A DNA stretch of 64,000 nucleotides from Campylobacteraceae bacterium (GCA_013215945.1 JABSOM010000005.1:124001-188000); one strand, 5' to 3'. Numbered from the stretch's first letter, positions 52,175 through 62,917 are shown. Made by a program: numbers and translations. The notes: generated by a model not told the origin, from the letters alone.

Positions 52175-52239
52175 TTTATTTATTAAAGAGTGTTTTTTAA
52201 ACATTGTTTTATAAATAATATTTAATGCAAGGATTTTTA

Positions 52240-53505
52240 GTGAAGATTTTGATACTTGGAAGTGGTGGTAGAGAATACTCAATGGGTTTGAGTATTTCTA
52301 ATGAAAAAGAGCATGAATTATTTTTTATGCCAGGAAATGGTGCTACTTCTGACTTAGGTACAAATATTAATATTGAAAATTATAATGAATTGTGTTCTTG
52401 GGCAATTACTAAAAAAATTGATTTAACTATTGTTGGTCCAGAAGCTCCTTTAGTTGATGGTATTGTAGATATTTTCAAAGCAAAAAATTTGGTAATTTTT
52501 GGACCAAGTAAAGCGGCCGCTAGACTTGAAGGTTCAAAAGTGTATATGAAAAATATGCTTAAAAAATTTAACATTCCTACTGCTGCTTTTTTAGAAACAA
52601 GCAAAGCAGAAGAAGCTTACTCTTTTATTGATAATATGAACACTCCCATCGTTGTAAAAGCAGATGGTTTATGTGCTGGAAAAGGTGTAATAATAGCAGC
52701 ATCTAAAGAGGAAGCAAAAGAAGCAGTAAAAGATATGTTAAGTGGAAGTTCTTTTGGAGATGCGGGGAAAGCTGTTATTATAGAAGAATTTTTAGATGGT
52801 TATGAACTATCCGTTTTTGCTATTTGTGATGGAGAAAATTATAAAGTATTACCAGCTGCCCAAGATCATAAACGTCTTTTAGATGGTGATAAAGGACCTA
52901 ATACTGGGGGAATGGGTGCTTATGCTCCAACCCCTTTGGTTGATGAGGAACTTTATAAAAAAATTGAAGATAGGGTTATTAAACCAACACTTGAGGGAAT
53001 GAAAAAAGAAGGGGCTTCTTTTGAAGGTGTTCTTTTTATTGGTGTTATGGTAGTAAAAGGTGAGCCTATTATTTTGGAATACAATGTGCGGTTTGGGGAT
53101 CCTGAGTGCGAAATACTATTGCCATTAATTAAAAGTAAAGTTTCTGATCTTTTTTATAAAGCAGCAACAAAAGACTTATCTAATTTAAACATTGTTATGA
53201 AAAATGATTATGCTGTTGGTATTGTAATGGCAAGTGGAAATTATCCTTACTCTTCATCCCAAGCTGCTGAAATTATTGTGGATGAAATAATTGATGAAGA
53301 CTTAAAAAATAATTCTCATATTTCTTATGCAGGTGTAAAAAAAGAAGATGGAAAACTTTTTGCAAGTGGTGGAAGAGTTCTTGTTTGTGTTGGTTTTGGG
53401 AAAAACATTAATGAAGCAAGAAACAGAGCATATGCTTTATGTGGTCAAGTTCACTTCTTAGGAAAAAAACTAAGAACTGATATCGCTTACCAAGCATTAA
53501 AGTAA
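52240..53505 (+). CDS. purD: Phosphoribosylamine-glycine ligase
   Basis: About 421 residues. [16 protein letters not shown] is the family N-terminus, so I take GTG 52240, which has AAGGA six bases before it, over the ATG five codons upstream. ATP-grasp features include [36 protein letters not shown] and [14 protein letters not shown]. It joins phosphoribosylamine and glycine in purine synthesis. Confidence 0.95.
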   Translation: MKILILGSGGREYSMGLSISNEKEHELFFMPGNGATSDLGTNINIENYNELCSWAITKKIDLTIVGPEAPLVDGIVDIFKAKNLVIFGPSKAAARLEGSKVYMKNMLKKFNIPTAAFLETSKAEEAYSFIDNMNTPIVVKADGLCAGKGVIIAASKEEAKEAVKDMLSGSSFGDAGKAVIIEEFLDGYELSVFAICDGENYKVLPAAQDHKRLLDGDKGPNTGGMGAYAPTPLVDEELYKKIEDRVIKPTLEGMKKEGASFEGVLFIGVMVVKGEPIILEYNVRFGDPECEILLPLIKSKVSDLFYKAATKDLSNLNIVMKNDYAVGIVMASGNYPYSSSQAAEIIVDEIIDEDLKNNSHISYAGVKKEDGKLFASGGRVLVCVGFGKNINEARNRAYALCGQVHFLGKKLRTDIAYQALK

Positions 53506-53509
53506 GCCT

Positions 53510-53941
53510 ATGAACAACAGCAATGAACTAGAATTAGCTTCCATTCAAGCAAGAATAAAAGCCTTTGTTATTGATGATATATTAATGACTGTTTTGATTA
53601 TTTTTGTTTTTTGGGAGTTATTTACTAAAAACAATACGTCAATGGAAGAGTTATTATTAATTATGAATGAATTTGTTTATCAAATTGTTTTTATTAAGTT
53701 TGTTTATCATACTTTCTTTATCTGGTATTATGGAGCCACTTTGGGTAAATTATTTGCAAAAATCAAAGTCATTGATAATGACAATTTAGGAAAAGTGTCT
53801 TTTTTAAATGCTGCCTTTCGCTCAAGTGCTAGAGTAGTGTCTGAAATGCTGTTTTATATTGGTTTTATAATTGCTTTTTTTAATGATGGCAAAAGAACAT
53901 TTCATGATATGTTAGGTAGGACTGTTGTTGTTAGTGCGTAA
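53510..53941 (+). CDS. RDD family membrane protein
   Basis: 143 residues with RDD hallmarks: ARIKAFVIDDILMTVLIIFV (the R..D in the first helix) and YYGATLGKLFAKIKVIDNDN. Three helices. RDD proteins are small ion-exchange or assembly factors. It lies 4 bases after purD and overlaps lptD. Confidence 0.88.
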   Translation: MNNSNELELASIQARIKAFVIDDILMTVLIIFVFWELFTKNNTSMEELLLIMNEFVYQIVFIKFVYHTFFIWYYGATLGKLFAKIKVIDNDNLGKVSFLNAAFRSSARVVSEMLFYIGFIIAFFNDGKRTFHDMLGRTVVVSA

Positions 53942-56027
53942 TTATATATTTTTAATCTCATTTTTATTTATTTCTTTTGCACAAGCTGCTATAGAAACAC
54001 AAAAGTTGCAAATTCTTGCAGCTAAAGTTACTACAAATAACGATACCCTAATAGCAACAGGAGATGTTGTTATTTATTCTCCTAAATATTATATCACTGC
54101 TGATAAAGTAATTTATGATAAAAAACTTGAAACGTTGGAGCTTTTTGACAATGTAATTATTATAAAAGATAATAAAATAAAAACACAAAGTAATTATTCC
54201 TTTTTAGATATGAAAAAAGATGAATTATTGCAGAACCCCTCTTTTCTTATAAACAATGCAAGTAATGTATGGATTGATACAAATGTTATGACAAAAGAAA
54301 ACGATGAGTTTTCTTTTGGCTCTGCTGTTATTTCTTCTTGTGATTGTATTGATCCTATGTGGAGTTTGCGTTTTTCTTCTGGATATTACGATGAGTTAGA
54401 TCAATTTATCCATACTTTTAATACGCGATTGTATATAAAATCTATGCCTATTTTTTATACACCATATTTTGGTTTCTCAACCAATACAAATAGAAGAACA
54501 GGGCTTTTGAGACCTACTATTGGTTTTTCAAGCGGAGAGGGTTTTGTTTACTCTCAACCCATTTTTTATGCACCAGAAGCTAATTATGATTTTGAATTTG
54601 TGCCTCAATATAAATCAAATCGAGGAGTGGGATTATATTCTTATTTTAGATATGCCGATTCTGCTTATTCAACATTAAAAGTTAAAGTTGGGGCCTTTAA
54701 AGAACAAGATTCTTATTATAAAGAACATGACTTAGACAATCAAAAACATTATGGATGGGATTTAGATTATGTACGTAGTAATTTATTCTCCGATAATGAA
54801 AACAATAAAGATGCATTATTTGTTTCTCTTTCTTATTTGAATGATGTAGAATTTATTACTTTAGAAGGGGATGAATCTGCTCCAAGTGATAAAAAAATCA
54901 CATCTAAAATTAATTATTATTTTAATACTCCTTCTTATTATGCAGGAACTTATTTAAGATACTATTTAGATCGTTCAATTGATGATAATTCTTCTACTCT
55001 TCAACAGTTACCACAGGTACAAGCACATAAATATATTGATTCCGTTTTTTATGATAATTTACTTTATTCTGTTGATGTTAAAAATACGAATTACACCAGA
55101 GAAAATGGTTTAAATGCGAATATGACAGATGTTAATGTTCCTATTTCTTTAAGTTTTTCTTTTTTTGATGATTTTTTAAATCTTACTTTAAGTGAAGAAC
55201 TTCAATTGTCAAAAATAGATTATTCTAATTCTTCAAGGGATTATGAAAATGCATATTTAGCACAAAACTTGCATGTTTTAGATTTATCTACGGATTTAAT
55301 AAAACCCTATAGCTCATTTATTCATACGATTAATTTGTCTTCTAAATTTACTTTTGCAGATACGTTAAAACAAAGTGGTGATATTTATAAGATTAATGGT
55401 GAAAATCAAGATGACAGTGATTTATCTTCTTTTTCATTAAGCAAAAATGAACGTTCGGTTGCTTTAGGGCTTAATCAGTCTTTTTACTCACAAATTGATT
55501 TATCACAAATTATTAATCATAAAATGACACAAAATATTACCTATGATAGCAGTGGAAATTCAAAATTGACCAATTTGGAAAATACACTAAGTTATAATTT
55601 TGATTTGGGAACTTTTTCTAATAGATTTGTTTATTCAAATGAAGATAAAACATTTATTGAGAATTCCACAACAGTAAAATTTGACTTTAATGATTTTGGA
55701 ACAAGTGTAGGGCATTATAAATCTAAGGATACTCCCAATTCTAATAAAGATGATTTAGAATCTGCAAATATTGCTTTGCGTTACAAAATAAATAAAAAAT
55801 ATAATATTGCTTATAAGCAAAATTATAATATTCATGATAAAATAAAAAGTAAAGAAAGTTTTATATTTTCTATATCTGAAGATTGTTGGGCTTTATCCTT
55901 AGAATTACGAAATGAAATAATTACCAGTTCAAGTGCTGATACTACTAAACAAAGTATAATATTTATTAATTTTGAGTTAAAACCAATAACAAGTGTTCGT
56001 CAAAAATTTAAAATAAGAGAAGAATAA
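53934..56027 (+). CDS. lptD: LPS assembly outer-membrane protein LptD
   Basis: About 697 residues. I take GTG 53934, giving the signal peptide MRNYIFLISFLFISFAQA; the frame is open nine bases further (TTG 53925). An N-terminal OstA domain (AKVTTNNDTLIATGDVVIYS) is followed by a long beta-barrel with alternating aromatic residues and DCIDPMWSLRFSSG, PYFGFSTNTNRRTGLL. It inserts lipopolysaccharide into the outer leaflet. The pairs of Cys (SCDCIDP; later SEDCWALS) are consistent with a reduced form of the usual disulfide set. Confidence 0.88.
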   Translation: MRNYIFLISFLFISFAQAAIETQKLQILAAKVTTNNDTLIATGDVVIYSPKYYITADKVIYDKKLETLELFDNVIIIKDNKIKTQSNYSFLDMKKDELLQNPSFLINNASNVWIDTNVMTKENDEFSFGSAVISSCDCIDPMWSLRFSSGYYDELDQFIHTFNTRLYIKSMPIFYTPYFGFSTNTNRRTGLLRPTIGFSSGEGFVYSQPIFYAPEANYDFEFVPQYKSNRGVGLYSYFRYADSAYSTLKVKVGAFKEQDSYYKEHDLDNQKHYGWDLDYVRSNLFSDNENNKDALFVSLSYLNDVEFITLEGDESAPSDKKITSKINYYFNTPSYYAGTYLRYYLDRSIDDNSSTLQQLPQVQAHKYIDSVFYDNLLYSVDVKNTNYTRENGLNANMTDVNVPISLSFSFFDDFLNLTLSEELQLSKIDYSNSSRDYENAYLAQNLHVLDLSTDLIKPYSSFIHTINLSSKFTFADTLKQSGDIYKINGENQDDSDLSSFSLSKNERSVALGLNQSFYSQIDLSQIINHKMTQNITYDSSGNSKLTNLENTLSYNFDLGTFSNRFVYSNEDKTFIENSTTVKFDFNDFGTSVGHYKSKDTPNSNKDDLESANIALRYKINKKYNIAYKQNYNIHDKIKSKESFIFSISEDCWALSLELRNEIITSSSADTTKQSIIFINFELKPITSVRQKFKIREE

Positions 56028-56048
56028 TATTGATGATAAAGAGTTGAA

Positions 56049-56696
56049 ATGAAAACAGATAAGGTTTATTTTAAAAATAGAGAAGATGCGGCAAAGCAGT
56101 TAATTGATATTTTGCCAATTGAAGAAATGAAACTTGAAGATTGGATAGTATTTTCTACCTCTGCAAGTGGATACAGTATTGCTAAAATAGTTGCAAAAGC
56201 TTTAAATGCAAAAGTAGATTATTTATTTTGTGCTAAAATATATACACCAAATAATGATGAATGTGAGATTGCAATTGTTAGTGAATCGCAAGAAGTTGTG
56301 ATTCACGAAGAGTTGGCTAAGTCTTTTGATATTTCTTTGGATTATGTATATTCTAAATCCAAAATAATGCATGAAAATCTTCTTAATGAGAAGGTTTATA
56401 AGTTTAGGAATAATAAAAGACTTGTTAATTTAGAAAATAAAAATGTTTTATTAGTAGATGAAGGATTAAATACGAGTTTAACAATGATGGCGTGTATTAA
56501 AACAGCCATCAATTTAAAAGCTAAGTCTGTATCCGTTGCTGTTCCTATTATACCAAGTGCTAGTATACAGGTGATTGAGTCTATAGCAGATGATTTATAC
56601 TATAAAAAAAATATTGCACATTTTATTAATATAAAACATTATTATGAAGAATTAGAAGAAGTTAAATTTATAGATATTTTAAATATAAAGAATTAA
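56049..56696 (+). CDS. Phosphoribosyltransferase-fold protein
   Basis: 215 residues. VFSTSASGYSIAKIVAKALN and later NVLLVDEGLNTSLTMMACIK show the PRTase fold, but the PRPP loop, usually VDDGIATG or VDD..tTGaT, reads VDEGLNTSLT, so activity is doubtful. Between lptD and pnp, in one direction. It may have a regulatory role; no partner known. Confidence 0.65.
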   Translation: MKTDKVYFKNREDAAKQLIDILPIEEMKLEDWIVFSTSASGYSIAKIVAKALNAKVDYLFCAKIYTPNNDECEIAIVSESQEVVIHEELAKSFDISLDYVYSKSKIMHENLLNEKVYKFRNNKRLVNLENKNVLLVDEGLNTSLTMMACIKTAINLKAKSVSVAVPIIPSASIQVIESIADDLYYKKNIAHFINIKHYYEELEEVKFIDILNIKN

Positions 56697-56705
56697 GGAA
56701 AAAAT

Positions 56706-58883
56706 ATGTCAACAGTGTGTGAATTTGAATTAAATAATAAAGAAGAACTGTTTCAGTTTAATAAAGTTGCTAAACAAGCAAATGGTTCAGTAATGTTAAG
56801 TTTAGGAAATGCAGTTGTATTAGCAACTGTTGTAAGTGAGTTTGATAATCCTGTTTCAGAAGATTTTACGCCTTTAACAGTACAGTATATTGAAAAAACA
56901 TATGCAGCAGCTAAATTGCCCGGTGGTTTTATTAAAAGAGAGGCAAAACCAAGTGAGTTTGAAACCTTAACATCAAGAGTAATTGATAGAAGTTTACGCC
57001 CTTTATTTCCAAAAGGTTATGTTTATCCTACTACAATAACTGTTATTGTATTTTCTGCTGATAAAGAAGTTGATTTACAAGCTCTTGCTTTAAATGCGGC
57101 AAGTGCTGCTTTATATACGTCTAATTTACCTATTAGAAAATCAGTAGCAGCAGTTAGAATTGCTAAAATTAATAATGAACTTGTTGTTAATCCAGAAATG
57201 TCTTTGCTTAATGAATCTACATTAGATTTATTTGTTGCAGGATCAAAAGATGAATTGTTAATGATTGAAATGAAGGCTATTTCATCTTTAGATATGGTTG
57301 AAGTTGATATTGAAGCATTTACAAAAGTTCATAATACCAATGAAATAAATGAAGATGATTTAATTGAAGCTATAGCTCTTGCACAAAGTGCATTAAATGA
57401 AATTAATACTACTTATGAAGGTGGTTTTGAGTCTGTTTGTAAAGAACAAGAAGTTGTAAATTTACTTTCTTCTTCATTAAAAGAGGAAGTTCTGGAATAC
57501 ATTAGAGATAATTTTTCTTCTGATATTAAAGAGGCTATAAAAAAACTTGCAAAAAGTGAAAGAGCAAATGATCTTAAACGAATATCTAAAGAAGTAAGTG
57601 CTAATGAATATTGCAAAAAAGAAGAACTTGAATATGCTTCAATTTATGAAGCAGTAAACATAGTAAAAAGAGAACTGGTTCGTTCAATGATTGTTAATGA
57701 TAAAGTTAGAGCTGATGGTAGAGGTCTTAAAGATGTAAGAGCTATTAGTATAGAAACCAATATTTTACCTTCTGCTCATGCTTCTTGTTTATTTACAAGA
57801 GGAGAAACACAAGCTTTAGTAGTAGCTACTTTAGCAGGTCATAAAGAAGGGCAAATGTATGAAAAACTTACAGAGAAATCTACTTCAATGGACAATTTTT
57901 TACTACATTATAACTTCCCTGGTTTTTCAGTAGGAGAAGCTAAACCTATGTTCAATGTGAGCAGAAGAGAATTAGGTCATGGTAATTTAGGTAAAAAAGC
58001 GCTGGAATCATCAATTGATAAAGATTATTCTGAAACAGTTAGACTAGTATCTGAAATACTTGAATCCAATGGTAGTTCATCTATGGCTACAGTTTGTGGA
58101 GGTTCTTTAGCGTTAAAAGCAGCAGGTGTTCCTGTTTCTACCTTAATTGCAGGTGTTGCAATGGGAATGGTAACTGAAGGTGATAAATATTCAATTCTTA
58201 CTGATATTATGGGCCTAGAAGATCATGATGGAGATATGGATTTTAAAGTTGCTGGTTCTTCTAAAGGAATTACGGCTTTACAAATGGATATTAAATTAGG
58301 TGGTATTGAATTAGATGTTTTAAAAGAAGCATTATATCAAGCAAAAGAAGGTAAAGATCATATTCTTGAACTTATGGAAGAAGCAGCAAAAGGAATTATT
58401 CCAAGTTCTGCTTTACCATTAATTGAACAATTTAAAATTGATCCTTCTAAAATAATGGTTGTTATTGGAAAAGCAGGTTCTACAATTAAAGAAATAATTG
58501 AGAAATTCTCTGTATCTATTGATCTTGACAGAGATTCAGGAAATGTAAAAGTTAGTGGAAATTCACAGCAAAGTATTTTAGATGCTTGTGCACATATTAA
58601 AACAATATCTGACAACGCACCTGCAAGAAAAGAAAAAAAATACATTAATTTTGAAGAACTTTACAAAGTTGATGACGTAATGATGGGAAAAATTGAAAGA
58701 ATTGCGGATTTTGGAGCATTTATTGTTCTTCCTCAAGGTGGAGAAGGATTATTGCATATTTCAAAAATATCGAAACAAAGAGTTTCTAATATTAATGACT
58801 TATATAAAGTTGGTGATGAACTTGAAATTAAAGTATTAAAAGTGAAGAAAGACCGAATAGAGCTCGCACTATCAACATTATAA
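56706..58883 (+). CDS. pnp: Polyribonucleotide nucleotidyltransferase (PNPase)
   Basis: 725 residues: two RNase PH domains (LGNAVVLATVVSEF; LFTRGETQALVVATLAG), a KH domain with GKAGSTIKEI, and an S1 domain with GMIERI-like GKIERIADFGAFIVLPQGGE. It degrades mRNA with phosphate. AATTAAGGAAAAAAT precedes the ATG, 9 bases from the PRTase-fold gene. Confidence 0.96.
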   Translation: MSTVCEFELNNKEELFQFNKVAKQANGSVMLSLGNAVVLATVVSEFDNPVSEDFTPLTVQYIEKTYAAAKLPGGFIKREAKPSEFETLTSRVIDRSLRPLFPKGYVYPTTITVIVFSADKEVDLQALALNAASAALYTSNLPIRKSVAAVRIAKINNELVVNPEMSLLNESTLDLFVAGSKDELLMIEMKAISSLDMVEVDIEAFTKVHNTNEINEDDLIEAIALAQSALNEINTTYEGGFESVCKEQEVVNLLSSSLKEEVLEYIRDNFSSDIKEAIKKLAKSERANDLKRISKEVSANEYCKKEELEYASIYEAVNIVKRELVRSMIVNDKVRADGRGLKDVRAISIETNILPSAHASCLFTRGETQALVVATLAGHKEGQMYEKLTEKSTSMDNFLLHYNFPGFSVGEAKPMFNVSRRELGHGNLGKKALESSIDKDYSETVRLVSEILESNGSSSMATVCGGSLALKAAGVPVSTLIAGVAMGMVTEGDKYSILTDIMGLEDHDGDMDFKVAGSSKGITALQMDIKLGGIELDVLKEALYQAKEGKDHILELMEEAAKGIIPSSALPLIEQFKIDPSKIMVVIGKAGSTIKEIIEKFSVSIDLDRDSGNVKVSGNSQQSILDACAHIKTISDNAPARKEKKYINFEELYKVDDVMMGKIERIADFGAFIVLPQGGEGLLHISKISKQRVSNINDLYKVGDELEIKVLKVKKDRIELALSTL

Positions 58884-58958
58884 ATTTATTCTAGTTTAAT
58901 ATTTCTTAGGCTATCATATAAAAAATAACATTTTATTAAATTAAAGAAGGAAGACTAT

Positions 58959-59327
58959 ATGGCAAAACTTTTAATTGTAGATGATTCTACTATGCTAAGA
59001 GATATGTTAAATTATGCATTAACAGAAGGGGGGTATACTGATGTAACTGAAGCAGTTGATGGTGTTGATGGCTTAGCAAAAGCAAAACTTGCATCTTATG
59101 ACCTTATAATTACCGATGTTAATATGCCAAATATGGATGGCCTTACTTTAATTACAGAATTAAGAAAAGTGCCTGCATACATTAAAAAACCAATTCTAGT
59201 TTTAACAACAGAAAGAAGTGACGAAATGAAAGCAAAAGGGAAAGCAGCAGGAGCTACAGGCTGGATTGTTAAACCTTTTGTTCCAGATCAATTATTAAAA
59301 GCTGTCAATATTGTATTAAGTAGATAA
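58959..59327 (+). CDS. cheY: Chemotaxis response regulator CheY
   Basis: 122 residues of a single receiver domain: IVDDSTMLRDML, phospho-acceptor Asp in LIITDVNMPNMDG, Thr in VLTTERSDEMK and Lys in WIVKPF. Phosphorylated CheY binds the flagellar switch. It begins the chemotaxis operon; cheA follows 17 bases later. GAAGGAAGACTAT precedes the ATG. Confidence 0.94.
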   Translation: MAKLLIVDDSTMLRDMLNYALTEGGYTDVTEAVDGVDGLAKAKLASYDLIITDVNMPNMDGLTLITELRKVPAYIKKPILVLTTERSDEMKAKGKAAGATGWIVKPFVPDQLLKAVNIVLSR

Positions 59328-59344
59328 AAACTGAAAGGTAAATC

Positions 59345-61393
59345 ATGTCATTTGATATTTCAAAATATAGAGAAATGTTCGTAGAAGAAGCCGAAGAACT
59401 TTTTGAATCAGCAGATAATGTATTATTATCAGCAGAAGCTAATGGCTCTTTAACTGAAGAAGAAATGGGACAATTGTTTCGTGATGTACATACCTTAAAA
59501 GGTAGTGGTGCCTCTGTTGAATTAACACTTTTTGCTAAGTTTACTCATAGTGTTGAAAACTTAATGGACAAACTAAGAAATCATAAAATTGAATATTTGC
59601 CTGAAATGGCAGGTGCATTGATTGATGCTATAGACATAATGAAAGAATTGCTGGAATTAGAAGTTGATAATGAGTTAAGCGAAGAAATCTTTGTAGAAAG
59701 AACTGCTGCACAACTTGTTGTTATTAATGCATATTCTGAAGGTACAGTAGAAACAGAAGCAGTAGCTCCTGTCGCTCCTGTTGCTACACCTTCTGTAAAA
59801 GCACCTGTTCATGAAGAAAATGATAACTTTGGTTTCTTTGATGATGATTTAGAAAACACTCAAAATAAAAAACCTTACGGTATTTTTGCTGATGATGATA
59901 TTTCTAATGATACTAGTAATGATGCTTTTGGATTTTTTGATGATGAATTAGAAGAAATTTCTAAAAATACTGAAACAAAAAAATTAAAAGAACATCAAGA
60001 AGAAGACAACTTTGGATTTTTTGATGATGTTCCTGCTGTGACACCTGCTTCAGAAATGCAAGCACAAAGTCCTTCTCAAGAAGTAGTTGTGCAAAAAAGT
60101 GCAGAAGTAGTAAAAGCCCCAGTAGCTGCTGTTAAAAAAGCTGATGATACTAAAGAAAAACCTATGAAAAAAGCATCATCTACTAATAATATCAGAGTAA
60201 ATCTTGATAAAATTGATTTATTAATGAATAATGTTGGAGATTTAGTTATTACAAATGCTATGTTGACTCAATTTACTTCAACCATTGATGATACAAAAAC
60301 GAGAAACTCAGTTCTTGAGCGTTTAGAGTTACTCGAGAGACATATAAGAGACATGCAAGATTCAATTATGAGTATTCGTATGGTTCCAATGGAATCTATT
60401 TACTCTAAATTTCCAAAAGTTGTAAGAGATATTTCTAAAAAACTTTCTAAAAAAGTAGAATTTAAACATTTTGGTGATAATGTTGAAATTGATAAAGCAA
60501 TGATTGAAGGTTTAACTGATCCATTGATGCATATTATTAGAAATTCTCTTGATCATGGTTTAGAAATACCAGAAGATAGAGTTAAAGCTGGAAAAGATGA
60601 AGTTGGTATTATAACTATTTCTGCTGAACAAGCAAATGGTCAAATGATTATTACTATTGAAGATGATGGTAAAGGTATTGATTATGAAAAAGTTGCTGCA
60701 AAAGCCCTGGAAAATGGATTAATTGACGAAAACGAATTTAATACTATGACAAAAAATGAAAAAGCCATGCTTGTTTTTGGAGCAGGTGTTTCTACTGCTG
60801 ATCAAGTAACTGATATTTCTGGTCGTGGAGTTGGAATGGATGTTGTTAAAACCAATATTCATAAACTTGGTGGTGCTCTTAAACTTGATACGGAAATAGG
60901 TGAGGGTACTACTATTACAATTATGTTACCTCTTACTTTAGCTATTTTAGATGGTTTAGATATTGCTGTTGGAAATCAAAAATATATTTTACCATTAAGT
61001 TCAATTGTAGAATCTCTTCAGCCTACAGCTGAAATGATTAAAAAAATTGGTGACGGAAGTCAAGATTTATTGATGTTAAGAGAAGAATTTATTCCAGTAG
61101 TTAGACTACATAATTTATTTGGAGTTGAGAGAACATTTGATAATTTAGAAGATGGTATGTTAATTGTTGTTAAATCAGGAACTACAAAAGTTGCTATTTC
61201 AATTGATGAATTTTTAGATCAACATCAAGTTGTTGTAAAACCATTAGATAAAAACTTCAGAGCAGTAGAAGGTATTGGTGCTGCAACGGTTAGAGGAGAT
61301 GGAAGTATTGGTTTAATTCTTGATATTCTTGGAATTATTAATGCACAATTAAAAGTTGATAAGGGTGTAACTGATTCTAAAAGAGCTTCATAA
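59345..61393 (+). CDS. cheA: Chemotaxis histidine kinase CheA
   Basis: 682 residues. Hpt domain with His49 in DVHTLKGSGASVE, then a long linker, P3 dimerisation (RVNLDKIDLLMNNVGDLVIT), ATPase (HIIRNSLDHGLEIP, then DDGKGID, GRGVGMDVV) and a C-terminal CheW-like domain. There is no clear P2 domain; the linker carries DNFGFFDDDLE, PYGIFADDDIS, DAFGFFDDELE and DNFGFFDDVPA. Phosphate goes from ATP to His49 and on to CheY and CheB. The stop shares a base with the cheR start. Confidence 0.95.
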   Translation: MSFDISKYREMFVEEAEELFESADNVLLSAEANGSLTEEEMGQLFRDVHTLKGSGASVELTLFAKFTHSVENLMDKLRNHKIEYLPEMAGALIDAIDIMKELLELEVDNELSEEIFVERTAAQLVVINAYSEGTVETEAVAPVAPVATPSVKAPVHEENDNFGFFDDDLENTQNKKPYGIFADDDISNDTSNDAFGFFDDELEEISKNTETKKLKEHQEEDNFGFFDDVPAVTPASEMQAQSPSQEVVVQKSAEVVKAPVAAVKKADDTKEKPMKKASSTNNIRVNLDKIDLLMNNVGDLVITNAMLTQFTSTIDDTKTRNSVLERLELLERHIRDMQDSIMSIRMVPMESIYSKFPKVVRDISKKLSKKVEFKHFGDNVEIDKAMIEGLTDPLMHIIRNSLDHGLEIPEDRVKAGKDEVGIITISAEQANGQMIITIEDDGKGIDYEKVAAKALENGLIDENEFNTMTKNEKAMLVFGAGVSTADQVTDISGRGVGMDVVKTNIHKLGGALKLDTEIGEGTTITIMLPLTLAILDGLDIAVGNQKYILPLSSIVESLQPTAEMIKKIGDGSQDLLMLREEFIPVVRLHNLFGVERTFDNLEDGMLIVVKSGTTKVAISIDEFLDQHQVVVKPLDKNFRAVEGIGAATVRGDGSIGLILDILGIINAQLKVDKGVTDSKRAS

Positions 61394-62232
61394 TGGAAGA
61401 AAATACCCTTCATTTACATGAAAAAGTAAAAAAACTTCTTTATTCTTTGACGGGAATTACTCTCTCTGAGAATAAAGACATTATGATTGCTAATAGACTA
61501 CATAAACTCAGACGTGATACCAGTTTTTCTGGTGATTTAGAGGAGTTATTGGATTCTATTAAAGAAGGTCATAATACTACAGAGTTTATTAACTCTTTTA
61601 CTACAAATAAAACACACTTTTTTAGAGAAGACTTTCATTTTGAAGATTTAAAAGACAGGGTTCTTCCTTCTTTTAAAGCAGGTGATAATATTAAAATGTA
61701 TTGTTCTGCATCTTCTACTGGGGAAGAACCCTATTCTATGGCGATGACAGTACTTGAAGCGCAAGAAGAACATAACTGTAGATACTCTGCTTCAATAATT
61801 GCTACAGATATTGATACCAATGTTCTACAATATGCTGCCAATGGGGTATATCGTTTTTCGAAATCTTCTAAAGAATTTCCTTCTTGGATTAAACCTTCTA
61901 AATATTTTAAAAAAAGAGTAAACAAAACATTAGCAAGTGAAGAAATACTGATTAAAACAAAACCAGAATTACAAAAAATGGTTTCTTTCCAAGCAATGAA
62001 TTTAAATGATAATGTATATCCATTTTCTTCTAATCAGTTTGATGTTGTATTTTGTCGAAATGTTTTAATATATTTTTCAACTCAAGATCAAAATAAAATA
62101 TTAAAAAAACTTTTTAAACACCTCAAAATTGGGGGAACATTATATTTAGGACACTCAGAGAATCCTCAAGATTTAATTTCTTATGTGGATAGAGTGGGCC
62201 AAAATATTTTTATAAAAAATAAGGAAATCTAG
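61393..62232 (+). CDS. cheR: Chemotaxis protein methyltransferase CheR
   Basis: 279 residues. Helical N-terminal domain, then the SAM-binding domain: TTNKTHFFREDFHFEDL, MYCSASSTGEEPYSMAM, and FCRNVLIYFS. It methylates Glu residues of chemoreceptors. The start and end each share one base with the neighbouring genes, so cheA-cheR-cheD are translated as a unit. Confidence 0.94.
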   Translation: MEENTLHLHEKVKKLLYSLTGITLSENKDIMIANRLHKLRRDTSFSGDLEELLDSIKEGHNTTEFINSFTTNKTHFFREDFHFEDLKDRVLPSFKAGDNIKMYCSASSTGEEPYSMAMTVLEAQEEHNCRYSASIIATDIDTNVLQYAANGVYRFSKSSKEFPSWIKPSKYFKKRVNKTLASEEILIKTKPELQKMVSFQAMNLNDNVYPFSSNQFDVVFCRNVLIYFSTQDQNKILKKLFKHLKIGGTLYLGHSENPQDLISYVDRVGQNIFIKNKEI

Positions 62233-62909
62233 TGGTTGTTATTGGACATAAAGACGGAAGTATTGAAAAAGCTTCTAATACTAGGTTTACTCAAAAAATA
62301 AAAGGTTACAATGCTCACACCGTAATTGGTGGAGAGTTTGCTGTGGCACAAGATATTGATAATATTGCTTTTAAAACGCTTCTTGGTTCTTGTGTTGCTA
62401 TTATGTTTTTTGATAAAGTTAAAAAGATAAGAGCAATGAACCATTTTTTACTTCCAAGTACTCAAAATTCAAACAATGATATGAAATATGGTTTGTATTC
62501 TGTTGAAGCCATGTTAAATGAGATGTATAAAATGGGATGTTCTAAAAATAATATGTATGCAAAAATAAGCGGTGGCGCAGATATTATGCAATTAAATATT
62601 GGTGGTGGCATGGGGTCAATAGGGCATAGAAATGTTGAATTTGCAAAAGATTTTTGCAAAACTGAAGGTTTTAAACTTTTATCTGAACATACAAGAGGCG
62701 AACACGGTCGTTTGATCTTATTAACGAATGAGTTTAGTACCTATATTAAAGTAACCAGCAAATCAGCTACTGATGCAGAAATTGCAAAAGATGAAAGAAA
62801 TCTTCAAAAAGAAATTACCAAAGAGCCTGTTATTAAAGAATATTCAAAAGGTGTTGATTTATTTGGAGATGACACTGCAGAGCCTGAAATGGAAATAGAA
62901 TTATTTTAG
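62232..62909 (+). CDS. cheD: Chemoreceptor glutamine deamidase CheD
   Basis: 225 residues. The catalytic triad context is present: Cys in LLGSCVAIMFFD, His in AMNHFLLPS. Also YAKISGGADIMQ and GRLILLTNEFSTYI. A C-terminal extension of about 40 residues is acidic and variable. The GTG start shares a base with the cheR stop. Confidence 0.9.
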   Translation: MVVIGHKDGSIEKASNTRFTQKIKGYNAHTVIGGEFAVAQDIDNIAFKTLLGSCVAIMFFDKVKKIRAMNHFLLPSTQNSNNDMKYGLYSVEAMLNEMYKMGCSKNNMYAKISGGADIMQLNIGGGMGSIGHRNVEFAKDFCKTEGFKLLSEHTRGEHGRLILLTNEFSTYIKVTSKSATDAEIAKDERNLQKEITKEPVIKEYSKGVDLFGDDTAEPEMEIELF

Positions 62910-62917
62910 GAGTGTAA

